In this document: piece after piece, positions 1 through 6,197 of the stretch
How positions within the stretch are numbered: the stretch's first letter is position 1
Layout of the letters: every line of letters begins with the position of its first letter
The notes under the pieces: generated by a model
The model's input: the letters and a program-made list of their open reading frames with translations, nothing else
Database searches by the model: none
What the model was told of the DNA's origin: nothing
Made by a program: the position numbers and the translations under genes
From: Syntrophomonadaceae bacterium
GTDB taxonomy: Bacteria; Bacillota; Dethiobacteria; DTU022
NCBI GenBank assembly: GCA_003558195.1
Contig: PWMM01000136.1
Coordinates: 1 to 6,378 of the forward strand
Length of the DNA stretch: 6,378 nt
Reading direction: 5' to 3'

Positions 1-31
1 ACTGGTCAGGACACCTGAGGAGATGATGTAA

Positions 32-766
32 GTGGCATTCAAACCGGTTTCCCATAAATCCCGTGTATACATGGAAATTGTTGAACAGATCAAGGAGCAG
101 ATCAAGATCGGCCACTTAAAAGCGGGATCACCGCTGCCTTCAGAAAGAGAGATGGCTGAAAAATTTGAAGTAAGCCGCAGCTCTGTGCGTGAGGCCATAA
201 CGATCCTTGGTAGCTTGGGTATAATTGAAGTCCAGCATGGTAAAGGCTCTTTTGTCAGGGATTTTCAAAACACAAAATCAATGGAAAACTACTTTGATAC
301 TTTTGCCCTCCTGTTTGAAATAGAACCATCTCAAACCTTGCAGCTTTTACAGGTCCGTAAAATACTGGAACCTCATGCCGCTGCCCTTGCTGCTAAAAAT
401 GCTACTCCAGAAGATGTTATAAAGCTAAGAGAGATCCAGGAAGAAATGAAAAAAACTTTGGATCGCGGAGAGGTTAGCCTGGATCCAGATTACAACTTTC
501 ACTTTCATATCGCCTCCAGTACGGGCAATGATATTTTGTTCAGTACTTTAAGTGCTCTTTCCGATATAATGCATAGAAGTTTACGGCAAACAAGCTGGCT
601 CTCACTAACCAGTAAGCAAAGAACTACAGATCCCCTTTTAGAACACGAACAAATTATTGAGGCGATCAATAATCAAGATGCCGAAACTGCTTATCAGATT
701 ATGCTTAAACATCTTGAGGAAGTGGAGATCAACTTTAAGAAAAATTTAAAGGAGGAAATTAGGTAA
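32..766 (+). CDS. GntR-family transcriptional regulator, FadR/FCD subfamily
   Basis: A 244-residue DNA-binding regulator that probably controls the genes behind it in response to a small organic acid. Residues about 10-76 form the GntR winged helix-turn-helix, with the signature LPSERE at 35-40, the recognition helix SRSSVREAI at 48-56 and the wing HGKGSFV at 69-75. Residues about 103-235 form the helical FCD ligand domain. R109 and E113 start it, and D153, H157, H205 and H227 match the family's metal-binding set; the H205-H227 gap of 22 residues is typical. FCD regulators commonly bind carboxylates such as lactate, glycolate or 2-oxoacids (family knowledge), which suits this context. The GTG start is supported by GAGGAG at 17-22. 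ATG ATG TAA lies directly before the GTG in the same frame, so there is no longer start. The stop overlaps the korD ATG (TAATG), so regulator and enzyme are probably co-transcribed and translationally coupled. Ligand and operator are unknown. Confidence 0.93.
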   Translation: MAFKPVSHKSRVYMEIVEQIKEQIKIGHLKAGSPLPSEREMAEKFEVSRSSVREAITILGSLGIIEVQHGKGSFVRDFQNTKSMENYFDTFALLFEIEPSQTLQLLQVRKILEPHAAALAAKNATPEDVIKLREIQEEMKKTLDRGEVSLDPDYNFHFHIASSTGNDILFSTLSALSDIMHRSLRQTSWLSLTSKQRTTDPLLEHEQIIEAINNQDAETAYQIMLKHLEEVEINFKKNLKEEIR

Positions 767-960
767 TGCCAATAGCGATTAATGAACAGTGGTGTAAGAA
801 ATGCCTGATTTGTGTTCAGATGTGCCCTAAGAATCTCATCGCAGCTGACGAGCAAGGTTACCCAAAGCAAACCGATCCTGGGGCATGCAGGGAATGTGAA
901 AACTGTGCCTGGATTTGCCCGGATTTTGCCATAGATATGACTGAAAAGGAAAAAGAATAA
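766..960 (+). CDS. korD: 2-oxoacid:ferredoxin oxidoreductase, ferredoxin-like delta subunit
   Basis: A 64-residue cytoplasmic protein carrying two [4Fe-4S] clusters. It relays electrons from the catalytic beta subunit to external ferredoxin. Two full CxxCxxCxxxCP motifs are visible, C10-C13-C16-C20-P21 and C41-C44-C47-C51-P52, the standard bacterial 2x[4Fe-4S] fold with no ligand missing. The short acidic and basic tail (TEKEKE) is unremarkable. The start is firm: AAAGGAGG at 748-755 lies 10 bases before the ATG, which shares its A with the regulator's stop codon. The next gene, korA, begins 24 bases after the stop. The order D-A-B-C matches 2-oxoglutarate-type and some branched-chain-type ferredoxin oxidoreductases, in which this subunit is a separate gene. 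On sequence alone it could be a free ferredoxin; the position directly before korA makes the delta subunit the better call. Confidence 0.92.
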   Translation: MPIAINEQWCKKCLICVQMCPKNLIAADEQGYPKQTDPGACRECENCAWICPDFAIDMTEKEKE

Positions 961-984
961 ACAAAGAACAGGAGTGAAAATATA

Positions 985-2130
985 TTGAACTCAGGAAATA
1001 ACGTGCAGTTCTTGCAGGGAAATGAAGCTTGTGCTTTAGGAGCCATAGCTGCAGGAGTTCGTTTTTTCGGCGGCTATCCAATAACCCCGGCGACTGAAAT
1101 AGCTGAAGTAATGGCCAGGGAACTGCCTAAAATTGGTGGTGTTTTCGTTCAATTTGAAGATGAAATTGCCAGCATAGGCGCTGTAATCGGTGCCTCTGTT
1201 GCCGGAACTAAAGCCATGACGGCAACCAGTGGTCCCGGTTTCAGCTTAAAACAGGAAAACCTTGGTTATGCTATTCATGTACAGATACCCTGTGTGGTAG
1301 TTAATGTTATGCGCGGCGGTCCCAGTACAGGTCTGCCCACATTGCCTTCGCAATCTGATGTTATGCAGGCCCGGTGGGGTACGCACGGGGATCATCCCAT
1401 TATTGCCCTATCCCCTTACTCTGTTCGAGAATGTTTCGATCTTACGGTAAGGGCGGTAAACCTTTCTGAACGATTTCGCATTCCGGTAATCCTGCTTTCT
1501 GATGCAATTATCGGGCATGTGAGAGAAAGAATTGTTCTTCCAAGCAGGGAAGAATTGACCCTGGTGGAAAGAAAAAAACCCACTGTAGCCCCCGAAGATT
1601 ACAAGCCTTTTGAAGATGATGGAACAGATATTCCGCCCATGGCCAACCTTGGCGAAGAATACATTTTTCATATTACGAGCAATAACTATGATGATGAAGG
1701 GTTCCCGGCTACCAATGATCATGATATTGCCGACCGGCGGATTAAAAGCCTTTATAATAAAATAGAAAGAAATCGCGCAGAGATCGACGATGTTGATCTT
1801 TTCATGGCAGATGATGCCGAGATCATAATAGTAGCTTATGGTTCAACTGCCCGCTCAGCCCGCCGTGCTGTCATGATGGCCCGCCAGGAAGGTATCAAAG
1901 CGGGGCTATTCCGGCTTAAGACAATCTGGCCATTTCCTTATGACCATTTAAGAACAGCAGCTGAACCAGCAAAAGATGTGCTGTTAGTGGAAATGAATAT
2001 GTCCCAGCTGGACAGCGAAATAAAAAGCGCAACGCATGGTTTGCAAACCAGGATCCATGGTTTGCACCAGAGTAATGGTATGCTTATAACTCCTGATCAA
2101 ATATATGACAGAATTAAAGGGCTGGTGTGA
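985..2130 (+). CDS. korA: 2-oxoacid:ferredoxin oxidoreductase, alpha subunit
   Basis: A 381-residue alpha subunit of a thiamine-diphosphate enzyme that turns a 2-oxoacid plus CoA into acyl-CoA, CO2 and reduced ferredoxin. Residues about 9-180 are the pyrimidine-binding domain, with GYPITPATE at 30-38, the acidic FEDE at 57-60 and TSGPG at 81-85. RGGPSTGLPT at 110-119 and PVILLSD at 167-173 are also family hallmarks. A linker of about 195-275 is rich in Asp and Glu. The second domain opens with EIIIVAYGSTARSA at 279-292, and the C-terminal HGLHQSNGMLITPDQ region resembles KorA ends. The start is TTG, chosen because GGAG at 971-974 lies 10 bases upstream; an in-frame GTG at 1003 is less well placed. 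The length fits the KorA/VorA class without a fused gamma domain. Specificity (2-oxoglutarate, branched-chain or another 2-oxoacid) is not readable here. Confidence 0.93.
   Translation: MNSGNNVQFLQGNEACALGAIAAGVRFFGGYPITPATEIAEVMARELPKIGGVFVQFEDEIASIGAVIGASVAGTKAMTATSGPGFSLKQENLGYAIHVQIPCVVVNVMRGGPSTGLPTLPSQSDVMQARWGTHGDHPIIALSPYSVRECFDLTVRAVNLSERFRIPVILLSDAIIGHVRERIVLPSREELTLVERKKPTVAPEDYKPFEDDGTDIPPMANLGEEYIFHITSNNYDDEGFPATNDHDIADRRIKSLYNKIERNRAEIDDVDLFMADDAEIIIVAYGSTARSARRAVMMARQEGIKAGLFRLKTIWPFPYDHLRTAAEPAKDVLLVEMNMSQLDSEIKSATHGLQTRIHGLHQSNGMLITPDQIYDRIKGLV
2037..2066. repeat. Palindrome with overlapping direct repeat near the korA 3' end
   Basis: TGGTTTGCAAACCA at 2037-2050 is a perfect 14-base palindrome. 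CATGGTTTGCA occurs twice, at 2035-2045 and 2056-2066, with a period of 21 bases. The middle arm can therefore also pair with the second copy: TGCAAACCA (2042-2050) and TGGTTTGCA (2058-2066) form a 9-bp stem around a 7-base loop. At protein level this is HGL at 351-353 and again at 358-360 of KorA, in a region that otherwise looks like normal family sequence. Coding coincidence is the simplest reading. Confidence 0.5.
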
Positions 2131-2131
2131 A

Positions 2132-2959
2132 ATGAAAAAAAACAATTATAAAAAATATCTGCGTACCCATAAACTGCCTCATATTTGGTGTTCTGGCTGC
2201 GGGCATGGCATAATCCTGGGAGCGGCTTTAAGAGCCATGGCTGAACTGGAACTGGACCCCTACCGGACTGTAGCCGTAACTGCGATCGGCTGTTCAGCCC
2301 GGACGAATGCCATCATGCATTGCAATACTATCCAGACCACCCATGGAAGAGCGCTCACCTTTGCCAGCGGTATCAAAATGGCCCGGCCTGATCTTACTGT
2401 GCTCTTATTTGTCGGTGACGGTGACGGGGCGGCAATAGGTGGTAATCATCTGATTCATGCTGCCCGGAGAAATGTTGATCTGACAACTGTGCTTCTAAAT
2501 AACAGTATTTACGGTATGACCGGTGGTCAGTATTCACCTCTCACCCCGTATCAAAAAACAGCATCAACCTCTCCTTACGGCAATTTGGAGCAGGACTTTG
2601 ATATTTGTAAGCTTGCTGATGCGGCGGGAGCATCTTATGTCGCAAGGGGAATTGCTCATGATCCCAGGCATTTAAGCAAACTTATTCGCGGTGGTATTGA
2701 ACACAAAGGATTTTCATTTATTGAAGGGATCAGTCATTGTCCGACTTATTATGGACGCAAGAATAAATTCGCTTCACCTTACGATGTAATGCGCTGGGTA
2801 AAAGAAAGATCTGTCAGGGTAAAGCCTGATAGTTATAATTTTAGCCAGGACTTGAATGGATCAGTTCCAGTGGGCGTTTTGAGCCACAAAAACCTGCCTG
2901 AGTTTACGGATGAATATCGCAAGCTGGTAGAGAAACTGCAAAAAGGGGCGGAAAGTTAA
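2132..2959 (+). CDS. korB: 2-oxoacid:ferredoxin oxidoreductase, beta (thiamine diphosphate) subunit
   Basis: A 275-residue catalytic subunit holding thiamine diphosphate and one [4Fe-4S] cluster. CSGCGHG at 20-26 opens the protein. C20, C23, C54 and C203 reproduce the four cluster ligands of small-type beta subunits, including the 31-residue gap between the second and third. The diphosphate/Mg motif runs from GDGD at 95-98 to NNSIYGMTGGQ at 123-133. HGRALTFASGIK at 71-82 is typical of KorB. R57, three residues after C54, lies where related archaeal enzymes carry a basic residue thought to affect 2-oxoacid choice (inference from memory of that family). The start is placed at ATG 2132, one base after the korA stop, with AAAGGG at 2117-2122 as ribosome site. 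An in-frame ATG at 2105 lies inside korA and would only add nine non-conserved residues. The stop overlaps the korC start. There is no gamma or delta fusion. Confidence 0.94.
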   Translation: MKKNNYKKYLRTHKLPHIWCSGCGHGIILGAALRAMAELELDPYRTVAVTAIGCSARTNAIMHCNTIQTTHGRALTFASGIKMARPDLTVLLFVGDGDGAAIGGNHLIHAARRNVDLTTVLLNNSIYGMTGGQYSPLTPYQKTASTSPYGNLEQDFDICKLADAAGASYVARGIAHDPRHLSKLIRGGIEHKGFSFIEGISHCPTYYGRKNKFASPYDVMRWVKERSVRVKPDSYNFSQDLNGSVPVGVLSHKNLPEFTDEYRKLVEKLQKGAES

Positions 2960-3507
2960 TGAATAACAAAGAATATCAAGTGCGATTGAGCGGATTTGGC
3001 GGGCAGGGTATAATTCTTGCCGGCATAATTTTAGGAGAAGCGGTTTCCCTCTATGACGGACGCTTTGCGGTACAATTTCAATCATACGGCCCGGAAGCCA
3101 GGGGTGGCGCCAGCAGGGCCGAGGTGGTTATTAGTGATGAAGATATAGATTTACTGGAGCTCATAGAACCGGATGTTTTTTTAGCTCTCTCTCAACAGGC
3201 CTATAATAAATATGTCGGTGATGCAAATGAAAATGCCCTCGTTATCATTGATCCTGATTATGTGACCGAAGTTCCACCTTCTTCAAGAAAGGTATTCCCC
3301 GTTCCGATTTCTAAAATTGCCCGGGAAGAAATCGGAAAATCGATAGTTATAAACATGGTAGCCCTGGGCGCTTTAGCCTCTGTTAGCGGCCTGGTCGGTA
3401 TAGACGCTCTGAAAAAAGCGGTAGCTGCCAGGGTTCCGGCAGGGACTGAGGAAATAAACTTAAAAGCAGTTCAGGCGGGCTACGATAATGCCCGGGAAAT
3501 GGTTTAA
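2959..3507 (+). CDS. korC: 2-oxoacid:ferredoxin oxidoreductase, gamma subunit
   Basis: A 182-residue gamma subunit, the Rossmann-like POR domain thought to take part in CoA handling and in assembly of the alpha-beta core. SGFGGQGIILAG at 11-22 is the glycine-rich loop that defines the family, and SYGPEARGGASRAEV at 42-56 is the second hallmark. The length is normal for a stand-alone gamma subunit. The ATG overlaps the korB stop (TAATG), and the purine-rich AAAAGGGGCGGAAAG just upstream supplies the ribosome site within korB, so the two genes are probably translationally coupled. With korD, korA and korB it completes a four-gene oxidoreductase. After its stop a short AT-rich stretch leads to the LarA-like gene only 24 bases later, with no visible terminator, so transcription probably continues. 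Confidence 0.93.
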   Translation: MNNKEYQVRLSGFGGQGIILAGIILGEAVSLYDGRFAVQFQSYGPEARGGASRAEVVISDEDIDLLELIEPDVFLALSQQAYNKYVGDANENALVIIDPDYVTEVPPSSRKVFPVPISKIAREEIGKSIVINMVALGALASVSGLVGIDALKKAVAARVPAGTEEINLKAVQAGYDNAREMV

Positions 3508-3517
3508 TAATTATTTT

Positions 3518-3523
3518 GGGAGG
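3518..3523 (+). promoter_or_regulatory. Ribosome binding site deciding the LarA-like start
   Basis: GGGAGG lies 8 bases before ATG 3532 but only 2 bases before the in-frame ATG at 3526. Normal spacing of about 5-10 bases favours ATG 3532. Confidence 0.7.
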
Positions 3524-3531
3524 CTATGATC

Positions 3532-4779
3532 ATGCTACATGAAGGTATTAAATATCCTCAGATGGTAAAGGTTTCGCAAACCATTGAGACTCCCAGGATC
3601 AATGATATCCCCGGAACAGTGGAAAAAGAGCTGCAGCAGCTGGCTTTAAAAGGTAGAATTTTTGAAGGAGCCAGTATTGCCGTTACAGCCGGTAGTCGTG
3701 GCATTTCACAAATTCCGGTTATTCTTAAAAGCGCTATTGACTACTTGAAAAAGATAGGAGCAAAACCTTTCATAATTCCCTCCATGGGCAGTCACGGCGG
3801 TGCTACTGCAGAGGGCCAGCTGAAAGTATTAGAGCGTCTCGGGATTACTGAAGAAACCATGGGGGTACCCATAATTTCCAGCATGGATGTAGTCCAGATT
3901 GGTGAAACCGGTTCCGGTGATCCTGTATACATGGACGTCAATGCCTGGAAGGCAGACGGTATCATTGCCATTAACAGGATCAAAACTCACACTGCTATGT
4001 CCTGTGCTATTGAGAGCGGTTTATTAAAAATGATCTCAGTTGGCCTGGGCAAAGAAAAAGGGTGCAGCCTGATTCATTCTCTGGGCCTGGGTGATGTGAT
4101 CCAAACTATAGCCAGGGAAGTATTGAAAAGTGATAAAATTATTGGTGGCCTGGCCATTATAGAAAATGCCAGGGAAGAAATTGCAGAAATAGTAGGCGTG
4201 AAACCGGAACAAATGGCCGCTGTTGAAAAAGAATTGTTAATAAAATCAAAAGCATTGATGCCAGGCCTTCCCTTTAAACAAATCGATCTATTAATAGTGG
4301 AAGAAATAGGAAAGAATATAAGCGGGACCGGGATGGATACCAACATCACCGGCCGGTTTATGTTACCCCATCTGCAAGACCCTCCTCAACCCCGTGTTGA
4401 AATCATAACCGTTTTGGATCTCTCTAAAGAAACCGGGGGCAATGCAATGGGTATCGGTCTGGCAGACATAACAACGCGCAAACTAGTTGATAAAATCGAT
4501 TACCAGGCTACCTATAAAAATGTAATTGCCGCTGGATTCTTAAACCGGGCCAAAATACCGATTACCATGGAAAATGACCAAAAAGCGATCGAACTGGCCT
4601 TAAAAACAGCTCACTGCAGTAGTATTGAAGAGGCCAAAGTAGTGCGTATCCATAATACTCTTGAATTAAACGAAATGATGATTTCTCAATCCCTGATCGA
4701 TGAAGCCAGGGAAGCATCTTTTGAAATTAAATCACCGCTAGAGGCCATGTCTTTTAATGATAGCGGTGATCTTGTTTAA
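3532..4779 (+). CDS. LarA-like protein (DUF2088, nickel-pincer racemase superfamily)
   Basis: A 415-residue cytoplasmic protein related to lactate racemase LarA, which uses a nickel-pincer nucleotide bound to a lysine to interconvert 2-hydroxyacid enantiomers. TAGSRG at 52-57 resembles the phosphate-contacting loop. GSHGGAT (H88), KTH (H153), GLLKM (K166) and H182 can be matched to LarA H108, H174, K184 and H200; the gaps are 65/13/16 here and 66/10/16 in LarA. The stretch from N148 to G177 is characteristic of a large poorly studied LarA-like branch rather than of true LarA. Racemase or epimerase action on a 2-hydroxyacid is therefore inferred, not shown. The cofactor makers LarB, LarC and LarE are not in the window. 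The ATG at 3532 is chosen for spacing to GGGAGG. It follows korC by 24 bases and precedes a hydroxyacid dehydrogenase gene, which supports a 2-hydroxyacid substrate. Confidence 0.82.
   Translation: MLHEGIKYPQMVKVSQTIETPRINDIPGTVEKELQQLALKGRIFEGASIAVTAGSRGISQIPVILKSAIDYLKKIGAKPFIIPSMGSHGGATAEGQLKVLERLGITEETMGVPIISSMDVVQIGETGSGDPVYMDVNAWKADGIIAINRIKTHTAMSCAIESGLLKMISVGLGKEKGCSLIHSLGLGDVIQTIAREVLKSDKIIGGLAIIENAREEIAEIVGVKPEQMAAVEKELLIKSKALMPGLPFKQIDLLIVEEIGKNISGTGMDTNITGRFMLPHLQDPPQPRVEIITVLDLSKETGGNAMGIGLADITTRKLVDKIDYQATYKNVIAAGFLNRAKIPITMENDQKAIELALKTAHCSSIEEAKVVRIHNTLELNEMMISQSLIDEAREASFEIKSPLEAMSFNDSGDLV
4731..4770 (+). terminator. Perfect 10-bp inverted repeat at the LarA-like gene end, possible weak terminator
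   Basis: ATCACCGCTA at 4731-4740 and TAGCGGTGAT at 4761-4770 are exact reverse complements around a 20-base loop. Beyond the stem, AAA at 4724-4726 can pair with TTT at 4775-4777 across mismatches, and CTTGTTT follows the 3' arm. This gives a terminator-like shape with a poor T run. It lies inside the last codons and stops just before the TAA at 4777-4779. It may instead be an RNA-stability hairpin or chance. If it acts, it would partly separate the upstream kor operon from the dehydrogenase gene. Confidence 0.45.
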
Positions 4780-4837
4780 AAAAGCTTTGGTTTCCTACGG
4801 GGATTTATTAAAAATTATAAAAGGGTGGCCAGATACT

Positions 4838-4844
4838 GGAGGTG
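4838..4844 (+). promoter_or_regulatory. Ribosome binding site pointing to an ATA start
   Basis: GGAGGTG is a strong Shine-Dalgarno sequence with 6 bases between it and ATA 4851, and 21 bases between it and the first canonical start, GTG 4866. A TAG at 4845-4847 closes the dehydrogenase frame further upstream, so no other start is available. Confidence 0.7.
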
Positions 4845-4850
4845 TAGAAA

Positions 4851-5834
4851 ATAAAAAAAATATTAGTGGTATTGCCTATGTATCACCCGGTTGGGGAAAA
4901 GATTTTAGCCCAGGAAGCCCACTTAATTAAAACCAATGATTATGATCCCTCTAACCTGAAAAGAATTGTTCTTGAAGAAAAAGTTGATGCCATAGTTTTA
5001 AGAGGCCCTGCAAGAATTACCAGGGAGGTGATTGAAGAGGCAGATAGCGTGAAAGCTATTTCCGGTGCCGGCCGCGGCCTTGATAATATTGACGTAGAAG
5101 CTGCTACCGAAAAAGGCATTGCGGTGTTAAACTGCCCCAGCGTAAATGCCGTTTCAGTCGCCGAGCATGCCTTTTTATTACTCCTGGCTGCAGCCAAAAA
5201 AATGTTACTTTGCGATAACGCCGTAAGGCAGGGGAACTATGACTTGCGGTCTAACTTGCGCCCTAATGAAATAACCGGTAAAGTTTTAGGGTTAATCGGC
5301 ACTGGAGCAATAGGGTCTTGCCTGGCTGCCATGGCCATAGGTGGATTTAAAATGAAAGTCAGGGCTTATGATCCTTTTGTCGATCCTTCTGAAGCAGAAG
5401 CACAGGGAATTGAACTCTATCCTGACCTGGAGAGCCTGTTACCGGTTTGCGATTTTATATCCCTGCATGTCCCTCTTACTCCTGAAACTGAAAATCTAAT
5501 AAGCGAAAAAGAGTTTAAACTCATGAAACCCACCGCAATTATTGTTAATACGGCCAGGGGGGGAGTTATCGATGAAGTAGCTTTAACTGAAGCGCTCAGG
5601 GAAAATAGGATCGCCGGTGCCGGTCTCGATGTTTTCTGTGATGAACCCGATCTTCAATGTGATCTTCCCTTGTTCAACACTGAAAATGTTGTTTTTTCTC
5701 CCCACATTGGAGGGATAACAGAGGAAGCAACTTATAGAATGGCAGAAGCAGTGGCGACCAATATGCTGGCTTTTTTGAATGGTCATTACCCTGAATCTAT
5801 TTGTAATGCAGAAGAAATTGGCATAAAGGTTTAA
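4851..5834 (+). CDS. NAD-dependent D-2-hydroxyacid dehydrogenase (phosphoglycerate dehydrogenase-like)
   Basis: A 327-residue enzyme that should reversibly oxidise a D-2-hydroxyacid to a 2-oxoacid with NAD. From the ATA start it begins (M)KKILVVLPM, a complete first beta strand of the substrate domain. The NAD-binding loop is GTGAIG at 150-155, and D174 in YDP at the second strand end favours NAD over NADP. The catalytic triad is intact: R236 in TARGG, E265 in DVFCDEP and H285 in SPHIGG. There is no C-terminal ACT domain, and the length is that of the short family members, so the enzyme may serve catabolism rather than feedback-controlled serine synthesis. The start is unusual: ATA 4851 has ideal spacing from GGAGGTG, whereas the first standard start, GTG 4866, would lose five residues of the strand. 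A sequencing error in an ATG would explain the same picture. A 71-base gap separates it from the LarA-like gene. The substrate is unknown. Confidence 0.9.
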   Translation: MKKILVVLPMYHPVGEKILAQEAHLIKTNDYDPSNLKRIVLEEKVDAIVLRGPARITREVIEEADSVKAISGAGRGLDNIDVEAATEKGIAVLNCPSVNAVSVAEHAFLLLLAAAKKMLLCDNAVRQGNYDLRSNLRPNEITGKVLGLIGTGAIGSCLAAMAIGGFKMKVRAYDPFVDPSEAEAQGIELYPDLESLLPVCDFISLHVPLTPETENLISEKEFKLMKPTAIIVNTARGGVIDEVALTEALRENRIAGAGLDVFCDEPDLQCDLPLFNTENVVFSPHIGGITEEATYRMAEAVATNMLAFLNGHYPESICNAEEIGIKV

Positions 5835-5851
5835 TATCATCATTAAGGAGC

Positions 5852-5880
5852 TTTACAATCTCATTAAAACCCGCTCTAAT
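5852..5880 (+). promoter_or_regulatory. Candidate sigma-A promoter for the tautomerase/AOR unit
   Basis: TTTACA at 5852-5857 and TCTAAT at 5875-5880 each match five of six consensus bases and stand exactly 17 bases apart. Transcription would begin near 5887, just ahead of the strong AAAAAAGGAGG ribosome site at 5895-5905. The 79-base gap between genes is the only one in the window with such a well-spaced pair. It suggests that the tautomerase and the AOR can be expressed apart from the upstream genes. The call rests on pattern match only. Confidence 0.45.
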
Positions 5881-5913
5881 TCTATAAAGACGGGAAAAAA
5901 GGAGGTTTTTGTT

Positions 5914-6102
5914 ATGCCTTTAGTTCATATCAGCATGTTTAAAGGTCGAACCATGGAACAAAGACGTGAAATGGTCAAGGAAGTTACTGATTCCCTTGTG
6001 AAAACATTACAGTGTGATAAAGAAGCTGTGAGAATTGTTATTAGAGAAGTAGAAAGAGACGATGTAAGTGTGGGAGGAGTATTATATTCAGATCTAGATT
6101 AA
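5914..6102 (+). CDS. 4-oxalocrotonate tautomerase-like protein
   Basis: A 62-residue member of the tautomerase superfamily, small beta-alpha-beta subunits that usually assemble as hexamers and move protons between enol and keto forms using an N-terminal proline. Counting from the proline after the removed Met, P1, R11 and R39 of classical 4-oxalocrotonate tautomerase are all present without a gap, as is the GG at 53-54. The aromatic residue at position 50 (Phe in the model enzyme) is Val here, in DDVSVGG, so the active-site wall differs and the substrate may too. Length is normal for the family. The start is firm because Pro must follow Met directly and GGAGG at 5901-5905 is 8 bases upstream. 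A second AAGGAG at 5845-5850 has no usable start. The place between a hydroxyacid dehydrogenase and an AOR suggests work on a 2-oxoacid or its enol, but no substrate is shown. Confidence 0.9.
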   Translation: MPLVHISMFKGRTMEQRREMVKEVTDSLVKTLQCDKEAVRIVIREVERDDVSVGGVLYSDLD

Positions 6103-6197
6103 AAACCTGGGTCTATGGTTTATGGTTGGTATAAAAACGCTGGCGGTGCAGTTAATTTTGGCAAAGGCACAATGTCACCGTCCTTTAAAACTTGTAT

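Noticed and set aside
3..13. TGGTCAGGACA as a FadR-type operator before the regulator gene
   Set aside because: The GT and AC half sites are four bases apart rather than three and the arms do not mirror well. It also abuts the window edge, so no promoter context can be seen.
2..31. Possible C-terminal end of an upstream gene (reads LVRTPEEMM then TAA at 29-31)
   Set aside because: Only nine codons are visible. The other two forward frames also end within this stretch (TGA at 16-18 and 24-26), so nothing decides which, if any, is coding.
836..1081. Reverse-strand open frames over the korD/korA junction
   Set aside because: They oppose well-supported genes, lack any recognisable motif, and read as low-complexity Cys/Phe/Ser-rich protein typical of antisense shadows. 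The same applies to the other reverse frames, at 1408-1722, 2861-3085, 3792-3983, 4074-4349, 4940-5197 and 5583-5843.
2105..2131. Upstream ATG giving korB nine extra residues
   Set aside because: It lies inside korA, and the added residues are just the alternate frame of the korA 3' end. ATG 2132 gives the normal KorB start shortly before CSGCGHG.
3506..3515. AATAATTATT palindrome after korC
   Set aside because: It is short and purely A/T, with no G/C stem to make a terminator or a specific operator. It is expected by chance in such a spacer.
4787..4821. Promoter before the dehydrogenase gene (TATAAA at 4816-4821)
   Set aside because: The -10-like box is fair in this AT-rich stretch, but no -35 box matching more than about three bases lies at 16-18 bases spacing.
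5845..5865. AAGGAG followed by an in-frame ATT (5863) as an extended tautomerase start
   Set aside because: It would place 17 residues before the catalytic proline, which must be N-terminal. The ATG at 5914 has its own excellent ribosome site.
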